Origin: Bacillota bacterium
Lineage (GTDB): Bacteria; Bacillota; Clostridia; Acetivibrionales; DTU013
DNA: 64,000 nucleotides
Reading direction: 5' to 3'
Assembly (NCBI GenBank): GCA_023426125.1
Contig: JAFABI010000041.1
Coordinates: 182,711-246,710 of the forward strand
In this document: positions 28,569 through 37,486 of the stretch, one piece after another
Numbering within the stretch: the first letter of the stretch is position 1
Layout: each line of letters begins with the position of its first letter
Program-made: the position numbers and the translations under genes
The notes under the pieces: model-generated
What the model saw: the letters and a program-made list of their open reading frames with translations, nothing else
What the model was told of the DNA's origin: nothing
The model's database searches: none

Positions 28569-30219
28569 ATGTACGCAACAGCGTGTGCACCTTACGACGC
28601 AGACCTGAAAATGGGCAGGTTCAAATTTGACTTCAAAGTGCTTCAGGCCAACGTTAAGAAACTTCAAATACGTATTGTGAAGGCACAGCAGACGGATAGG
28701 CACAACAAGGTCAAAGCATTGCAATGGTTACTCACACATTCTTTAAGTGCAAAAATACTGGCAGTAAGGAGGGTGACAGAAAACAAAGGGAAGAACACTC
28801 CCGGAGTCGACAACATCGTCTGGAAAACGGACAAACAAAAATGTGAAGCTGTAAGAGAACTAAGAAGGGCAGGATACACCGCAGAGCCACTGCGGAGAGT
28901 ATTTATACCTAAAAAGAACGGAAAGAAACGCGGTTTGGGTATACCCACTATGAAGGACAGGGCACAGCAGGCTCTATACCTGCAGGCACTGAACCGGTTG
29001 CAGAAACCATACTTGACAACGACACCTATGGATTCAGGACAAAAAGGAGTACGGCAGATGCAATAGAAGCAATATTCAAAGCGGTTCACGCCGATAAGGA
29101 TTGCGCGGAATGGGTTATCGAAGGTGACATTAAGGCCTGTTTTGACAACATAGACCACGAATGGTTGAAGGAAAAAATCCCAATGGACAGGCGAATCCTG
29201 ACACAGTGGTTGAAAGCAGGAATAGTGTTCAAAGGGGAATACAGCGACACAGAGACCGGGACACCACAAGGTGGGATAATATCTCCCTGCTTGGCAGGAC
29301 TGGCGCTCAATGGACTCGGAAGCATGCTTGCAGAAAAATTCAAAAGCAGGTGGGTCAAAAGAAAAGAAATCAACAACAAGGTACACACCATTGTATATGC
29401 AGATGATTTCATAATAACGGGCAAAAGCAGAGAGTTTCTTGAAAACGAAGTACTGCCGGAAGTAAAGAAGTTCATGGAGGGACGCGGGTTAAAGCTGTCG
29501 GAAGAAAAGACGGTCATAACCCACAAAAGGATGGATTTGACTTTCTGGGCCAGAACATACGGAAGTATAAAGGGAAGGTATTGATAAAGCCCTCCAAAGA
29601 GAACACCAAAAGATTTCTCGACAATACAAGGGCAATCATTAAGAAAAATCTTACGGTGAAGCAGGAAGAGCTGATTGATAAGCTTAACCCAAAGATCAGA
29701 GGATGGGCCAACTACCACAGGCACATAGTTGCCAAGGAAACCTTCTCCTATGTGGACTACCACATTTACAACGCCCTACAAAGATGGTGCAAAAGACGCC
29801 ATCCGAAAAAGGGCAAGTGGTGGATCAACAGGAAATACTTCCACTCAATTGGCACAAGGAACTGGGTTTTTGCAGCAAAGACGGACAGCGGAGAAATGAA
29901 AGAGCTGCTGCGGGCAGATGCTACAAAAATCATAAAGCATATAAAAATACGGAAAGAAGCGAATCCATACGACCCGAAATGGGATGTATACTTCGAAGAA
30001 CGCGAAGGCGACAGAATGTTTGGCAGTATGACCGGTAGGAAACGCTTAAAGGAAATGTGGAGGAAACAGGGCAGGAATTGTCCTATGTGTGGAGATGAAA
30101 TCAGCAAGGAAAGCGGGTGGAAGATTCATGTCAATGAAAACAACAAAAAATCGATTATCCACCCGGAGTGCCATACTGGATTTCACCTCGACGAAACCAA
30201 GGCATGTTGTGCCGGCTGA
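28569..30219 (+). pseudogene. Intron-encoded reverse transcriptase/maturase, two frameshifts
   Basis: Three frames join into one LtrA-type protein. N-terminal RT-0/1 (ILAVRRVTENKGKNTPGVDN; RRVFIPKKNGKKRGLGIP); RT core with TPQGGIISPCLAGLALN and catalytic YADD (about 29398); maturase X domain (LNPKIRGWANYHRHIVAKET); HNH nuclease at the C-terminus (CPMCGDEIS...HVNENNKKS...HPECH). Frames change at about 28992 (one G missing, LQALEPVAETILDNDTYGFR) and about 29527 (one A missing, THKKDGFDFLGQN). Both are single-base losses at short runs, so true decay and sequencing error are both possible. The start is ATG 28569 with RBS AAGAAAGGAAAG. Confidence 0.85.
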
Positions 30220-30251
30220 AACGCGACAGCGTTGAGGCTTAATAATTGCTT

Positions 30252-30326
30252 GAGCGGAATGCGGTGAAAATCGCACGTTCCGTTCTGATGGGAGTTGGTC
30301 TCGGCGACGAGACCCGCTTACCAGAC
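30252..30326 (+). ncRNA. Group II intron domains V and VI
   Basis: Domain V is the 34-base hairpin at 30252-30285: GAGCGGAATGCGGTG, AAAA loop region, then TCGCACGTTCCGTTC, with the usual G(A/G)GC triad at its base. Domain VI (about 30290-30322) contains GGTCTC/GAGACC and an outer helix in which A at 30320 bulges as the branch point. The splice site would follow the AC at 30325-30326. Confidence 0.8.
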
Positions 30327-30463
30327 CGAGTGATTTTTTAAACTATTCAATTGATTGGCAGGTATGTGAATTTATTTAATGAAAAAACTCAATCGCAATA
30401 TTATTCAAGAAAATCGGAACAGGTTATAAGCTATAAACCTGTTCAGTACAGGAGGAAGAATAA

Positions 30464-31792
30464 ATGAGGTCAATAACAGAGCCTGCAAAGGCTGTCAATA
30501 TTGTAGATGAAGTGGATGTCTGTGTTTTAGGGGGAGGCTGCACCGGGACTTTTGCCGCGGTAAGAGCGGCCAGACTTGGAGCCAGGGTGGCAATCGTTGA
30601 AAAACATAATTGCTTCGGCGGAGTGGGCACTTCGGGAGCTGTAGGAATATGGCACAGCCTTAAGGATTCTGAAGACAGGGAGCAGATTATTGCGGGGCTT
30701 ACCCTAGAATTGATTGAGAAATTGGGAAAAAGAGATGCGGTAGATGGTCTGCGTATAAATACCGAAGAGTTAAAAATCGAGCTTGACGAACTGGTAACCG
30801 AATCGGGGGTAAATCCGTATCTGCATAGCTTCTACTCGGCTCCATATATCAAAGACGGCAGTCTGGATGCCGTAATAATAGAAAATAAGGATGGCAGAAA
30901 CGCTATCCGTGCAAAAATATTCATTGATGCGACAGGTGACGGTGACCTGTGCCGAGACCTGGGAATACCTTGCGATGAATCCAGACCGCTTCAACCCCCC
31001 TCGCTATGCTCTAAAATATATGGCTTGCATACCAGTGAAGGGTTTGACTGGGAGAAAGCCTTTAATGAGCATTGTGTAGAATACGGATTAAAAAAGGATA
31101 TGGGATGGTGTCACGGTATACCAGGTATACCTGAAATAACTCTACATGCAGCAACACACATTTTCGACGTTGACTGCTCAGTCTCAAGCCAGCTTACATA
31201 TAGTGAAATAATGGCGAGGAAAGGTGTACGGGTTCTTATGGATATCATAAGAAAGCATGGACCGGAAAACGGAAGGATTCACCTGGTACAATTGGCATCA
31301 ACTATAGGAATCCGTGAAACAAGGCATGTCAGATGCCTATACACGCTGACTGAAAAAGATGTTCTCCATGGCAGGAAATTTGAGGATGGAATTGCCAATG
31401 GAGCTTATCCTGTAGATCACAACACCATCGATCCTACAAAAGGATATATATTGAGATACCTTAACGGAATAGAGAAGATTCACAGCTTTGAAGACCACAG
31501 TGTAGAAATCCGGAGGTGGAGAGAAGAAACGGAAAATAATCCGACTTATTATCAGATACCTTACAGATCGCTTGTGCCAGGTAAATTTCCCAATCTGCTT
31601 GTTTGCGGACGTGCTCTTGATGCGGACAAAGGTGCTTTTGGAGCAGTCAGGGTAATGACAATCCTTAACCAGACCGGTGAAGCCGCAGGTACAGCAGCTT
31701 ATCTGGCTCTTGCCGGCGAAAAACCGGTAACAGAAATAGAAACAGGCAAGTTGAAAAAAGTACTCAAAGAAGGTGGGTCTATTATTCTGTAA
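30464..31792 (+). CDS. FAD-dependent oxidoreductase (FAD_oxidored family)
   Basis: 442 residues. The N-terminal Rossmann motif VDVCVLGGGCTGTFAAVRAARLG (in part) is followed by ARVAIVEKHNCFGGVGTSG, a middle ATG-type motif FIDATGDGDLCRDLGIP and the C-terminal flavin motif RVMTILNQTGEAAGTAAYLAL. This matches the PF12831 group common in glycan-use loci of Firmicutes and Bacteroidetes, where substrates are mostly unknown. RBS AGGAGGAAG is well placed. It probably belongs functionally with importer locus 2, from which the group II intron separates it. Confidence 0.85.
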   Translation: MRSITEPAKAVNIVDEVDVCVLGGGCTGTFAAVRAARLGARVAIVEKHNCFGGVGTSGAVGIWHSLKDSEDREQIIAGLTLELIEKLGKRDAVDGLRINTEELKIELDELVTESGVNPYLHSFYSAPYIKDGSLDAVIIENKDGRNAIRAKIFIDATGDGDLCRDLGIPCDESRPLQPPSLCSKIYGLHTSEGFDWEKAFNEHCVEYGLKKDMGWCHGIPGIPEITLHAATHIFDVDCSVSSQLTYSEIMARKGVRVLMDIIRKHGPENGRIHLVQLASTIGIRETRHVRCLYTLTEKDVLHGRKFEDGIANGAYPVDHNTIDPTKGYILRYLNGIEKIHSFEDHSVEIRRWREETENNPTYYQIPYRSLVPGKFPNLLVCGRALDADKGAFGAVRVMTILNQTGEAAGTAAYLALAGEKPVTEIETGKLKKVLKEGGSIIL

Positions 31793-31799
31793 TTTTATA

Positions 31800-32060
31800 G
31801 GTCGAGGGAGAAACTGGAGTTTTCAGGTAATAAATCACAATAATCTGAATGAAGAATTAATTCAATACTGCAAGGAGAATGACATTGATTTTGTGGGTTT
31901 TATAAAATTTGTGAGGAGCGGATTGGGGGATTACGGAAAGAACGGTCAGGTATACCACCATAAATATGGAAGCTGCATCAGAATATCATGGACAGTTGGA
32001 GAGAAGAAAAAGCTTGGAATCCAAGCCAGCTCGATGCTCAAAGCATTTATAACAATTTGA
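31800..32060 (+). pseudogene. Short unidentified remnant after the oxidoreductase
   Basis: The frame reads VINHNNLNEELIQYCKENDIDFVGFIKFVRSG and later YGSCIRISWTVGEKKKLGIQASS. The first part looks like the N-terminus of a longer protein and is faintly like QueG-type proteins, but no clear start or RBS exists. The end, 8 bases before the convergent kinase gene, looks truncated. Not identified; it could also be a real small protein starting upstream at GTG 31773. Confidence 0.35.
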
Positions 32061-32067
32061 AAGAATA

Positions 32068-33441
32068 TTAGTTTTTATTGAATTGGGTTGGAAAACATAA
32101 CACCGTTTTATAACCGTGCAATGGCTCACTTTCTATTTTCATTATCCCAGCATGCGCATCTGCAATTTGTCGCACCAGGATAAGCCCCAAACCGTGCCGC
32201 AAGTCCAGTCGTTCGTCCGTGCTTTCCATATAATGCGGTTTTTCTTCCAACTCCTGCAGCTCTTTGGGAGACAATCCTATGCCATTATCCTCAACAACAA
32301 GGAGCATTGCTGTTTCGGAACTATCCAAAGAGAGCCTAATCTCACAGCCCCGCGGATTATACTTGATACTGTTTTGCATCAAATTATTGATTGCCCGCAC
32401 AATCAGGCGGGAGTCGCATTCCAGCATGGCGTTTTCAGCGGCGGGCTTGATTTCAACTTCCACCGGATAGGCTTCGGAAAGCCCGCCGTTCAGCTGCTCC
32501 ACCGCATAGGACCGCAGAAGCTTGGATAACCGTACCGGCTCCTTATGGATTGGCTGCATTTCATATTCCAACTGAGAAACCAAGTTCAAATCCTGCACCA
32601 ATTCTTTGATTTTGATGCTTTGCTGTCTCACAATTTCAGCCTGCTCCTTGATGGAACTGTCTGCTGTTTTATCGCTTGCAATGCGACCGGAATATCCCAA
32701 AATCATAGAAAGAGGTGTCCGTATATCGTGGGAAACACCGCTGATCCAGTTGGCTCTTGCCTGGTTCTGCCTGCTCAAAATACGGGATGCTTTGTTGATA
32801 CTGCCCGCAACTTCTGATAAATCACCGCCGACAGACAGCGATACCGGCTTGCCGTTGGAAAGCATTTCAATCGCATCAATAATCGGGTCTGTGCTCCGGA
32901 GGATTTTCCGTTTTGAAAAGTAATAGGCTAAGAACAAAAACAAGAAGTCGGCTGCCAGCATTCCGGTAATATAGAACGGAAGTGTTTGAATCGCATGGAT
33001 AGAAAAATAGTTGCTCATAAGCTTTGTATAGCTGTTTTTCGGGTACCCAAGTACCAGCAGGCCCTCCTCCGTGTTCCAGACAAAAACGGGGTAATTCTTT
33101 AAGTATCCTTTGGAAAAGAGAGCCACATCCTGAATCGTATAATCGCCGGGAATGTCCTCCGGTATATTGACGGCCCATACCCGGTTTCCGTCCTGGTTCA
33201 GGAGCATCGCCCAAATATGAGCATTTACCAGCTTTTTGCGGGCATCGTCCGATATACCATCTACTGTCGAGCCTGCGGCAATTTCCTCCAGCATATTTTG
33301 CGGCGAGGTATCTCCGTAATCGTTTGTGATGATGTTCCGAAAGGTCATACCAAAGATCAGCACATTGAACAGCGCCAGCACAAGGATAACAGCCGCAAAG
33401 GACGCCAGATGTTTTGAAATATATTTTCCAAATGATTTCAT
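32068..33441 (-). CDS. Sensor histidine kinase of the exporter locus
   Basis: 457 residues. Two membrane segments (ASFAAVILVLALFNVLIFG; FYITGMLAADFLFLFLAYYF) enclose a sensor of about 120 residues. A HisKA domain with WISGVSHDIRTPLSMILGY and a HATPase with NNLMQNSIKYNPRG, EDNGIGLSPKEL and HGLGLILVRQ follow. It lies 4 bases after its response regulator on the same strand, divergent from the ABC genes. Kinases of this type next to LanFEG exporters usually respond to a lantibiotic-like peptide. Confidence 0.9.
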   Translation of the reverse strand: MKSFGKYISKHLASFAAVILVLALFNVLIFGMTFRNIITNDYGDTSPQNMLEEIAAGSTVDGISDDARKKLVNAHIWAMLLNQDGNRVWAVNIPEDIPGDYTIQDVALFSKGYLKNYPVFVWNTEEGLLVLGYPKNSYTKLMSNYFSIHAIQTLPFYITGMLAADFLFLFLAYYFSKRKILRSTDPIIDAIEMLSNGKPVSLSVGGDLSEVAGSINKASRILSRQNQARANWISGVSHDIRTPLSMILGYSGRIASDKTADSSIKEQAEIVRQQSIKIKELVQDLNLVSQLEYEMQPIHKEPVRLSKLLRSYAVEQLNGGLSEAYPVEVEIKPAAENAMLECDSRLIVRAINNLMQNSIKYNPRGCEIRLSLDSSETAMLLVVEDNGIGLSPKELQELEEKPHYMESTDERLDLRHGLGLILVRQIADAHAGIMKIESEPLHGYKTVLCFPTQFNKN

Positions 33442-33445
33442 GGCA

Positions 33446-34147
33446 TCACTTCCTTGTGTTCAGCTTATAACCCAGCCCTTTGATGGTGATCAGGGAAACC
33501 GGCTTTGATGGATCTGTTTCAATCTTTTCCCGAGTACGCCGCACATGGGCATTCAAGCTGTTCTCATACCCGAAGGGATTGTCCCCCCAAAGGGCTTCGC
33601 AAAGGGCATCCACGGAAACAATCCTGCCCTCATTATGCGCAAGGATTTCCAGCAGGGTGTGTTCTTTTGCAGTCAGCGGGACAACCTCACCGGCTTTATG
33701 AACCTCGGCGCGGCTGAAATCAACTGTGCATCCGTCCAGTCTCAGGAACTGCCCGTCCTCTTTGTAGCAGCGGCGCAAAACAGCATAAACACGCAGCAGC
33801 AATTCCTGTGCCATAAAAGGTTTTACGATGTAATCGTCGGCCCCCAGCCCAAGACCAGCCAGCTTATCCGCAGCCTCGTCCTTCGCCGTCAAAAAGATGA
33901 CTGGCACCTCTGTAAAAGAGCGTATTTGCTCCATCAGGGAAAAGCCGTCCCCATCCGGCAGCATCACATCCAAAACGGCTAAATCGGGCTTTTCGCCTGC
34001 GGCAGCTTCAACACCTTCCTTCACGGAAGCGGCCGAGACAATATGTTCAAACCCGTCATCCTTTAGAATAGCGGTCACCATTTTAAGCAGCTCCGGCTCG
34101 TCGTCTACGAGCAGGAGCTTTTTCGTGTGCAAAAATGCTTGCTCCAT
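33446..34147 (-). CDS. OmpR-family response regulator of the exporter locus
   Basis: The receiver domain has the acidic pair VDDEPELL, phospho-acceptor Asp in LAVLDVMLPDGDG and Lys in DYIVKPF. The winged-helix output (about 130-230) has PLTAKEHTLLEILAHNEGRIVS and VHVRRTR-like recognition (NAHVRRTREKIE). The RBS GGAGGTGACGC lies before the ATG. The 145-base divergent region (34148-34291) must hold the control sites for both directions. Confidence 0.92.
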   Translation of the reverse strand: MEQAFLHTKKLLLVDDEPELLKMVTAILKDDGFEHIVSAASVKEGVEAAAGEKPDLAVLDVMLPDGDGFSLMEQIRSFTEVPVIFLTAKDEAADKLAGLGLGADDYIVKPFMAQELLLRVYAVLRRCYKEDGQFLRLDGCTVDFSRAEVHKAGEVVPLTAKEHTLLEILAHNEGRIVSVDALCEALWGDNPFGYENSLNAHVRRTREKIETDPSKPVSLITIKGLGYKLNTRK

Positions 34148-34291
34148 TGCGTCACCTCCAATAACTTCTATTATATCATGATGTGCCTATTTTGCGCGGT
34201 ATGCCGTAAAAAGTAAGGTGAAAGTAAGGATACGGGAATGTAGATGTCAGGTTGATGCTGTACCATAAGAGTATCGAAAGGAGATGTCCTT

Positions 34292-35056
34292 ATGGATTAC
34301 ATGATTACAACGGAACAATTGACAAAAAAATACAAGAATTTCACCTCGGTCAATAATGTTTCGCTTCATATTCGGAAAGGCAGCATCTATGGTTTCCTTG
34401 GGCCAAACGGAGCCGGGAAATCCACTGCCATGAAAATGCTGCTGGGATTGACGGCTCCCACAAAGGGCAGCTTTGTCATTGACGGAAAACGCTTCCCCAA
34501 TGATCGGCTGGCCATTCTGAAAGAGATCGGCTCATTTATCGAATCGCCCTCGCTCTATGGGAACCTGACCGGACGTGAAAACCTTGATATCATCCGCCGG
34601 ATTTTGAAGCTGCCGGAAAGCTCGGTAGAGGATGCCTTGGAACTGGTTGGCCTTGCTGAGTTTGGCAACCGGCTTGCCAAAAAGTATTCGCTGGGCATGA
34701 AACAGCGGTTAGGGCTTGCCGGGGCGCTCCTGGGCAGACCGCCCATCCTCATTTTGGACGAACCGACCAACGGCCTCGATCCCTCCGGTATCCATGAAAT
34801 CCGCAATCTGATAAAATCCCTGCCAGAGCTTTACGATTGCACCGTTTTCATTTCCTCCCATATGCTGTCGGAAATCGAGCTGATGGCGGACGATATCGGC
34901 ATCCTGAACCATGGCCGCCTGCTGTTCGAGGGAAGTCTGGACGATTTGCGGCAGAGTGCATTACAGGCCGGTTTTGCCGCGGACAATCTGGAAGAGATGT
35001 TCCTGTCCATGATTGACAAGGACAATGCCGCCAGAAAGCAGAAGGCAAAGCTATGA
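34292..35056 (+). CDS. ABC exporter ATPase (lantibiotic-immunity LanF/BcrA-like)
   Basis: Walker A GPNGAGKST (about residue 37), signature YSLGMKQRLGLAGALLG, Walker B LILDEPTNGLDPSG and switch His in FISSHML. The divergent regulator/kinase pair and two following ABC-2 permeases give the LanFEG layout, used to expel peptide antibiotics from the membrane. RBS AAAGGAGAT precedes the ATG. The stop overlaps the permease start (ATGA). Confidence 0.88.
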   Translation: MDYMITTEQLTKKYKNFTSVNNVSLHIRKGSIYGFLGPNGAGKSTAMKMLLGLTAPTKGSFVIDGKRFPNDRLAILKEIGSFIESPSLYGNLTGRENLDIIRRILKLPESSVEDALELVGLAEFGNRLAKKYSLGMKQRLGLAGALLGRPPILILDEPTNGLDPSGIHEIRNLIKSLPELYDCTVFISSHMLSEIELMADDIGILNHGRLLFEGSLDDLRQSALQAGFAADNLEEMFLSMIDKDNAARKQKAKL

Positions 35057-35778
35057 GTGCGCTTGAAATTGAGCTGCGAAAAGAAAAACGGACAGGCGTG
35101 ATCCCCGTGCTGCTGGTCGTCGGCATTTTGGGAGCGGCCTACGCCTTTGTCAATTTCATGGTACGAAAGGATACCCTGCTGAACCTGCCACTGGCGCCGA
35201 TGGATGTTCTGCTGACCCAGCTCTACGGTATGATTATGATCCTGAATATGTTTGGCATTGTCGTCGCCGCCTGCATGGTCTACAACATGGAGTTTAAGGG
35301 GAATGCGGTCAAGAAGATGTACATGCTGCCTATGAGCGTTCCAAGGATGTACCTATGCAAATTCCTGATTTTGACGGTCCTGCTTCTGGCAGCGGTAGCG
35401 ATGCAAAATCTGGCGCTGATGAGCATTGGCATGAACGAACTGCCGCAAGGTATTTTTGAGATGGGGACGCTTGTGCGGTTTGCCGCCTATTCGTTTATTA
35501 CTGCCATGCCTGTGCTGTCTTTTATGGTTTTGATTTCTTCACGTTTTGAAAATATGTGGGTTCCGCTGGGGCTAGGCGTCGCCGGCTTTTTAAGCGGAAT
35601 GGCCCTGGCTACATCCAAATCGGGTCTGCTGATGGCGCATCCCTTTGTCGTGATGCTGAAACCCGCTGTTGCCATGAGCGCACAGCCGGACAGGACGGTT
35701 ATCCTTGTTTCTTTGACGGAAACACTCCTTTTCCTTGGGACGGGTCTGTGGATGGCAAAGAATCTGCGTTATGAATAG
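35053..35778 (+). CDS. ABC-2 permease, first subunit (LanE-like)
   Basis: 241 residues with about six hydrophobic helices (IPVLLVVGILGAAYAFVNF; MIMILNMFGIVVAACMVY; FLILTVLLLAAVAMQNLAL and others). The N-terminus ALEIELRKEKRTG is typical of MutE/EpiE-type immunity permeases. Overlaps the ATPase gene by four bases. Confidence 0.8.
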   Translation: MSALEIELRKEKRTGVIPVLLVVGILGAAYAFVNFMVRKDTLLNLPLAPMDVLLTQLYGMIMILNMFGIVVAACMVYNMEFKGNAVKKMYMLPMSVPRMYLCKFLILTVLLLAAVAMQNLALMSIGMNELPQGIFEMGTLVRFAAYSFITAMPVLSFMVLISSRFENMWVPLGLGVAGFLSGMALATSKSGLLMAHPFVVMLKPAVAMSAQPDRTVILVSLTETLLFLGTGLWMAKNLRYE

Positions 35779-35792
35779 GGGGGGAGATAGAA

Positions 35793-36557
35793 ATGAGTTT
35801 TTTTGAACTGCTTAAAATTGAGCTTATGAAAGTCAAACGCTCAAAAATCATTCCCTTGATCTTTGTTGCACCTTTGCTGGTGGTAGCGTCCGGGATCGCG
35901 AATTTGAGCCGCTATTTCACGCCGGAGTATACCAATGCGTGGCCTGCCATGTTCATTCAGAGCGCACTGGTCTACGCTTATTATCTGCTTCCGCTGAGCA
36001 TGGTCGTTGTTTGCGTCATGATTGCGGGAAGAGAAACGCAGCACAACGGTATCTTAAAGATGCTGGCTCTGCCGGTCAGCCGGTATGCGCTTTCTCTGGC
36101 AAAGTTTTGTGTACTGATGTTCTATTTGTTCATGGAAATGGTTGTGTTCCTCGCGGTATTTTTCGTTGCCGGATGGGTTGCCACAAGTACGATGGAAATT
36201 ACGGAAACACTGCCTGTCCTGTATTTGCTTAAATGGTGCGCGGGGCTGTTTCTTACTATGCTACCCAGTGTGGCAATGATGTGGACCATTACAGTGCTGT
36301 TTGAGAAGCCCCTGCTTTCTGTGGGGTTAAACCTGCTTTTTGTGATTCCCGGCGTCCTGGTCGCCAATACGCCGCTCTGGATTACCTACCCGTACTGCTA
36401 CAGCGGGTATTTGGTGTCTTGCTCCCTGCATGAGTTTACAGCGGCATCTTCCGATACCGCCTTTTCACTGATGCCGTTCCTACCCTGTGCGGCCTTGATC
36501 TTTGCTTTGGTACTTACACTGGCTGTCACCCAATTTGGGAAAAAGGAAATGAGGTAG
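35793..36557 (+). CDS. ABC-2 permease, second subunit (LanG-like)
   Basis: 254 residues, six predicted helices. The start FFELLKIELMKVKRSKIIPL is common to the family, with HNGILKMLALPVSR after helix two. RBS GGGGGGAGA. Fourteen bases after LanE. No lantibiotic precursor or modification gene is visible in the window, so this is an orphan resistance set. Confidence 0.8.
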   Translation: MSFFELLKIELMKVKRSKIIPLIFVAPLLVVASGIANLSRYFTPEYTNAWPAMFIQSALVYAYYLLPLSMVVVCVMIAGRETQHNGILKMLALPVSRYALSLAKFCVLMFYLFMEMVVFLAVFFVAGWVATSTMEITETLPVLYLLKWCAGLFLTMLPSVAMMWTITVLFEKPLLSVGLNLLFVIPGVLVANTPLWITYPYCYSGYLVSCSLHEFTAASSDTAFSLMPFLPCAALIFALVLTLAVTQFGKKEMR

Positions 36558-36960
36558 ATTTTACCATCAGGTGTTTATTCTGAAACAATCAATTCAAGTC
36601 TTGCTGACGCAGTCGCTGCAGAGGCCGTAGAATTTGATAGAGAGAAATAAATACAACAGCATGCTACGGAAGCAAATCCAGGGTTTCATCTGCTCTTCAA
36701 TTCCCTAGTAGTATCCTTGTTTATCCAATAATTTCTCATTTGTGGCAGTTTGCAATAAATTAACAGGCATAACTCTCCTCTAAGTCACGGTTTAACAGTA
36801 TTTAATATATTGTGCCATAAATTGACAAATGTTGATGGAAATACTTAATTGTTTCGGAACTATGCGGAAGTCTTGAAACGAACATTTGCTCTTTTGAGGA
36901 TGGCCATTTATGCTTGCTGCTTGTATCACTGGGGCTGAAGTGTATACACCACGAAGCCCC
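36558..36960. other. Gene-poor interval with an ORF tail
   Basis: Directly after the LanG stop, 36559-36651 is open in one frame (LPSGVYSETINSSLADAVAAEAVEFDREK then stop). It reads like the end of a deleted gene that I cannot identify. The remainder, 36660-36960, is AT-rich with nothing recognised. Confidence 0.3.
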
Positions 36961-37165
36961 GCAAGAATCAATATACCGGTGTGTGGAAGCACATTTTGAA
37001 GAACTTGAACGCATGACCTACATACCTGAAGAGAATTCCCCTGATGGGGTAGCAAAGGTTGTATATGAAGGCAAGACCAGCGGGGTGGATGAAACCTTCA
37101 CCGCACTTGACTGGCTGGCTCGGCTTGTGACACATATCCCGGGCAAAGGCGAGCAAATGGTAATT
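36961..37165 (+). pseudogene. IS91-like (Y2-type) transposase remnant
   Basis: Translates to YRCVEAHFEELERM joined directly to KVVYEGKTSG...ETFTALDWLARLVTHIPGKGEQMV. These are two separated blocks of IS91-family putative transposases (the first near the N-terminus, the second past the middle). The central catalytic part has been deleted. It stops just before the toxin-antitoxin promoter. A longer frame open from 36914 runs through this relic into the antitoxin, but that fusion is an artefact. Confidence 0.6.
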
Positions 37166-37181
37166 ATAATTGCGGAGCACC

Positions 37182-37211
37182 TTGACATATACCGCCCATC
37201 TGTAATACAAT
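37182..37211 (+). promoter_or_regulatory. Promoter of the toxin-antitoxin pair
   Basis: TTGACA (37182-37187), 18 bases, TACAAT (37206-37211). The -10 lies inside the operator palindrome described separately. The start codon is 27 bases after the -10. Confidence 0.7.
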
Positions 37212-37231
37212 ATGTATTACAGATGGGCGGT
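37191..37231. promoter_or_regulatory. 41-bp perfect operator palindrome
   Basis: Arms of 19 bases (ACCGCCCATCTGTAATACA and its exact complement) with a 3-base centre. It covers the spacer and -10 of the antitoxin promoter and ends 6 bases before the antitoxin start. This is the expected layout for autorepression by a ribbon-helix-helix antitoxin. Confidence 0.8.
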
Positions 37232-37237
37232 GATAAC

Positions 37238-37486
37238 ATGATTAGCTTACGGTTGCCAAAGGACCTGGAAGAAAAGCTGGAGTATGTATCAAATAAGGAG
37301 CAGACAACAAAGTCCGATATCATCAGAGAAGCGCTGGAAAAATACCTGGTTGATATGGATAAAAAAGCGTACCCTTTTGAACTGGGCGAAGAGCTCTTTG
37401 GAAAATATGGAAGCGGCGACGGAAAGCTGTCGAAGGAATACAAGAAAAGGGTAAGGGAAAAGATCCATGAAAAAATGTCTTATTGA
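37238..37486 (+). CDS. Ribbon-helix-helix antitoxin
   Basis: 82 residues: MISLRLPKDLEEKLEYVS followed by TTKSDIIREALEKYLVD, a standard RHH (CopG/MetJ/Arc) DNA-binding fold, and a charged C-terminal tail that would wrap the toxin. The start is ATG 37238 with GGGCGGTGA upstream. The longer frame from 36914 runs through a transposase relic and the operator and is rejected. The last 20 bases overlap the toxin gene. Confidence 0.85.
   Translation: MISLRLPKDLEEKLEYVSNKEQTTKSDIIREALEKYLVDMDKKAYPFELGEELFGKYGSGDGKLSKEYKKRVREKIHEKMSY

Larger units (their letters stand above)
27927..30326 (+). mobile_element. Group II intron (ORF-containing) inserted after the permease gene
   Basis: About 640 bases of structured non-coding RNA (domains I-III) lie upstream of a reverse transcriptase/maturase frame, and domains V and VI follow it. 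The 3' end is placed at about 30326 from the domain VI branch-point A. The 5' end is not resolved: the usual GTGCG is not seen, and the boundary lies between 27926 and about 27960, beside the palindrome CTGCGACACGTCGCAG (27928-27943). The intron sits between genes just after a hairpin, as some bacterial classes prefer, so it disrupts no protein. Confidence 0.8.

Noticed and set aside
36914..37237. Antitoxin beginning at 36914 as a 190-residue protein
   Set aside because: The extra part is a transposase relic and runs through the promoter and operator; ATG 37238 is the sensible start.
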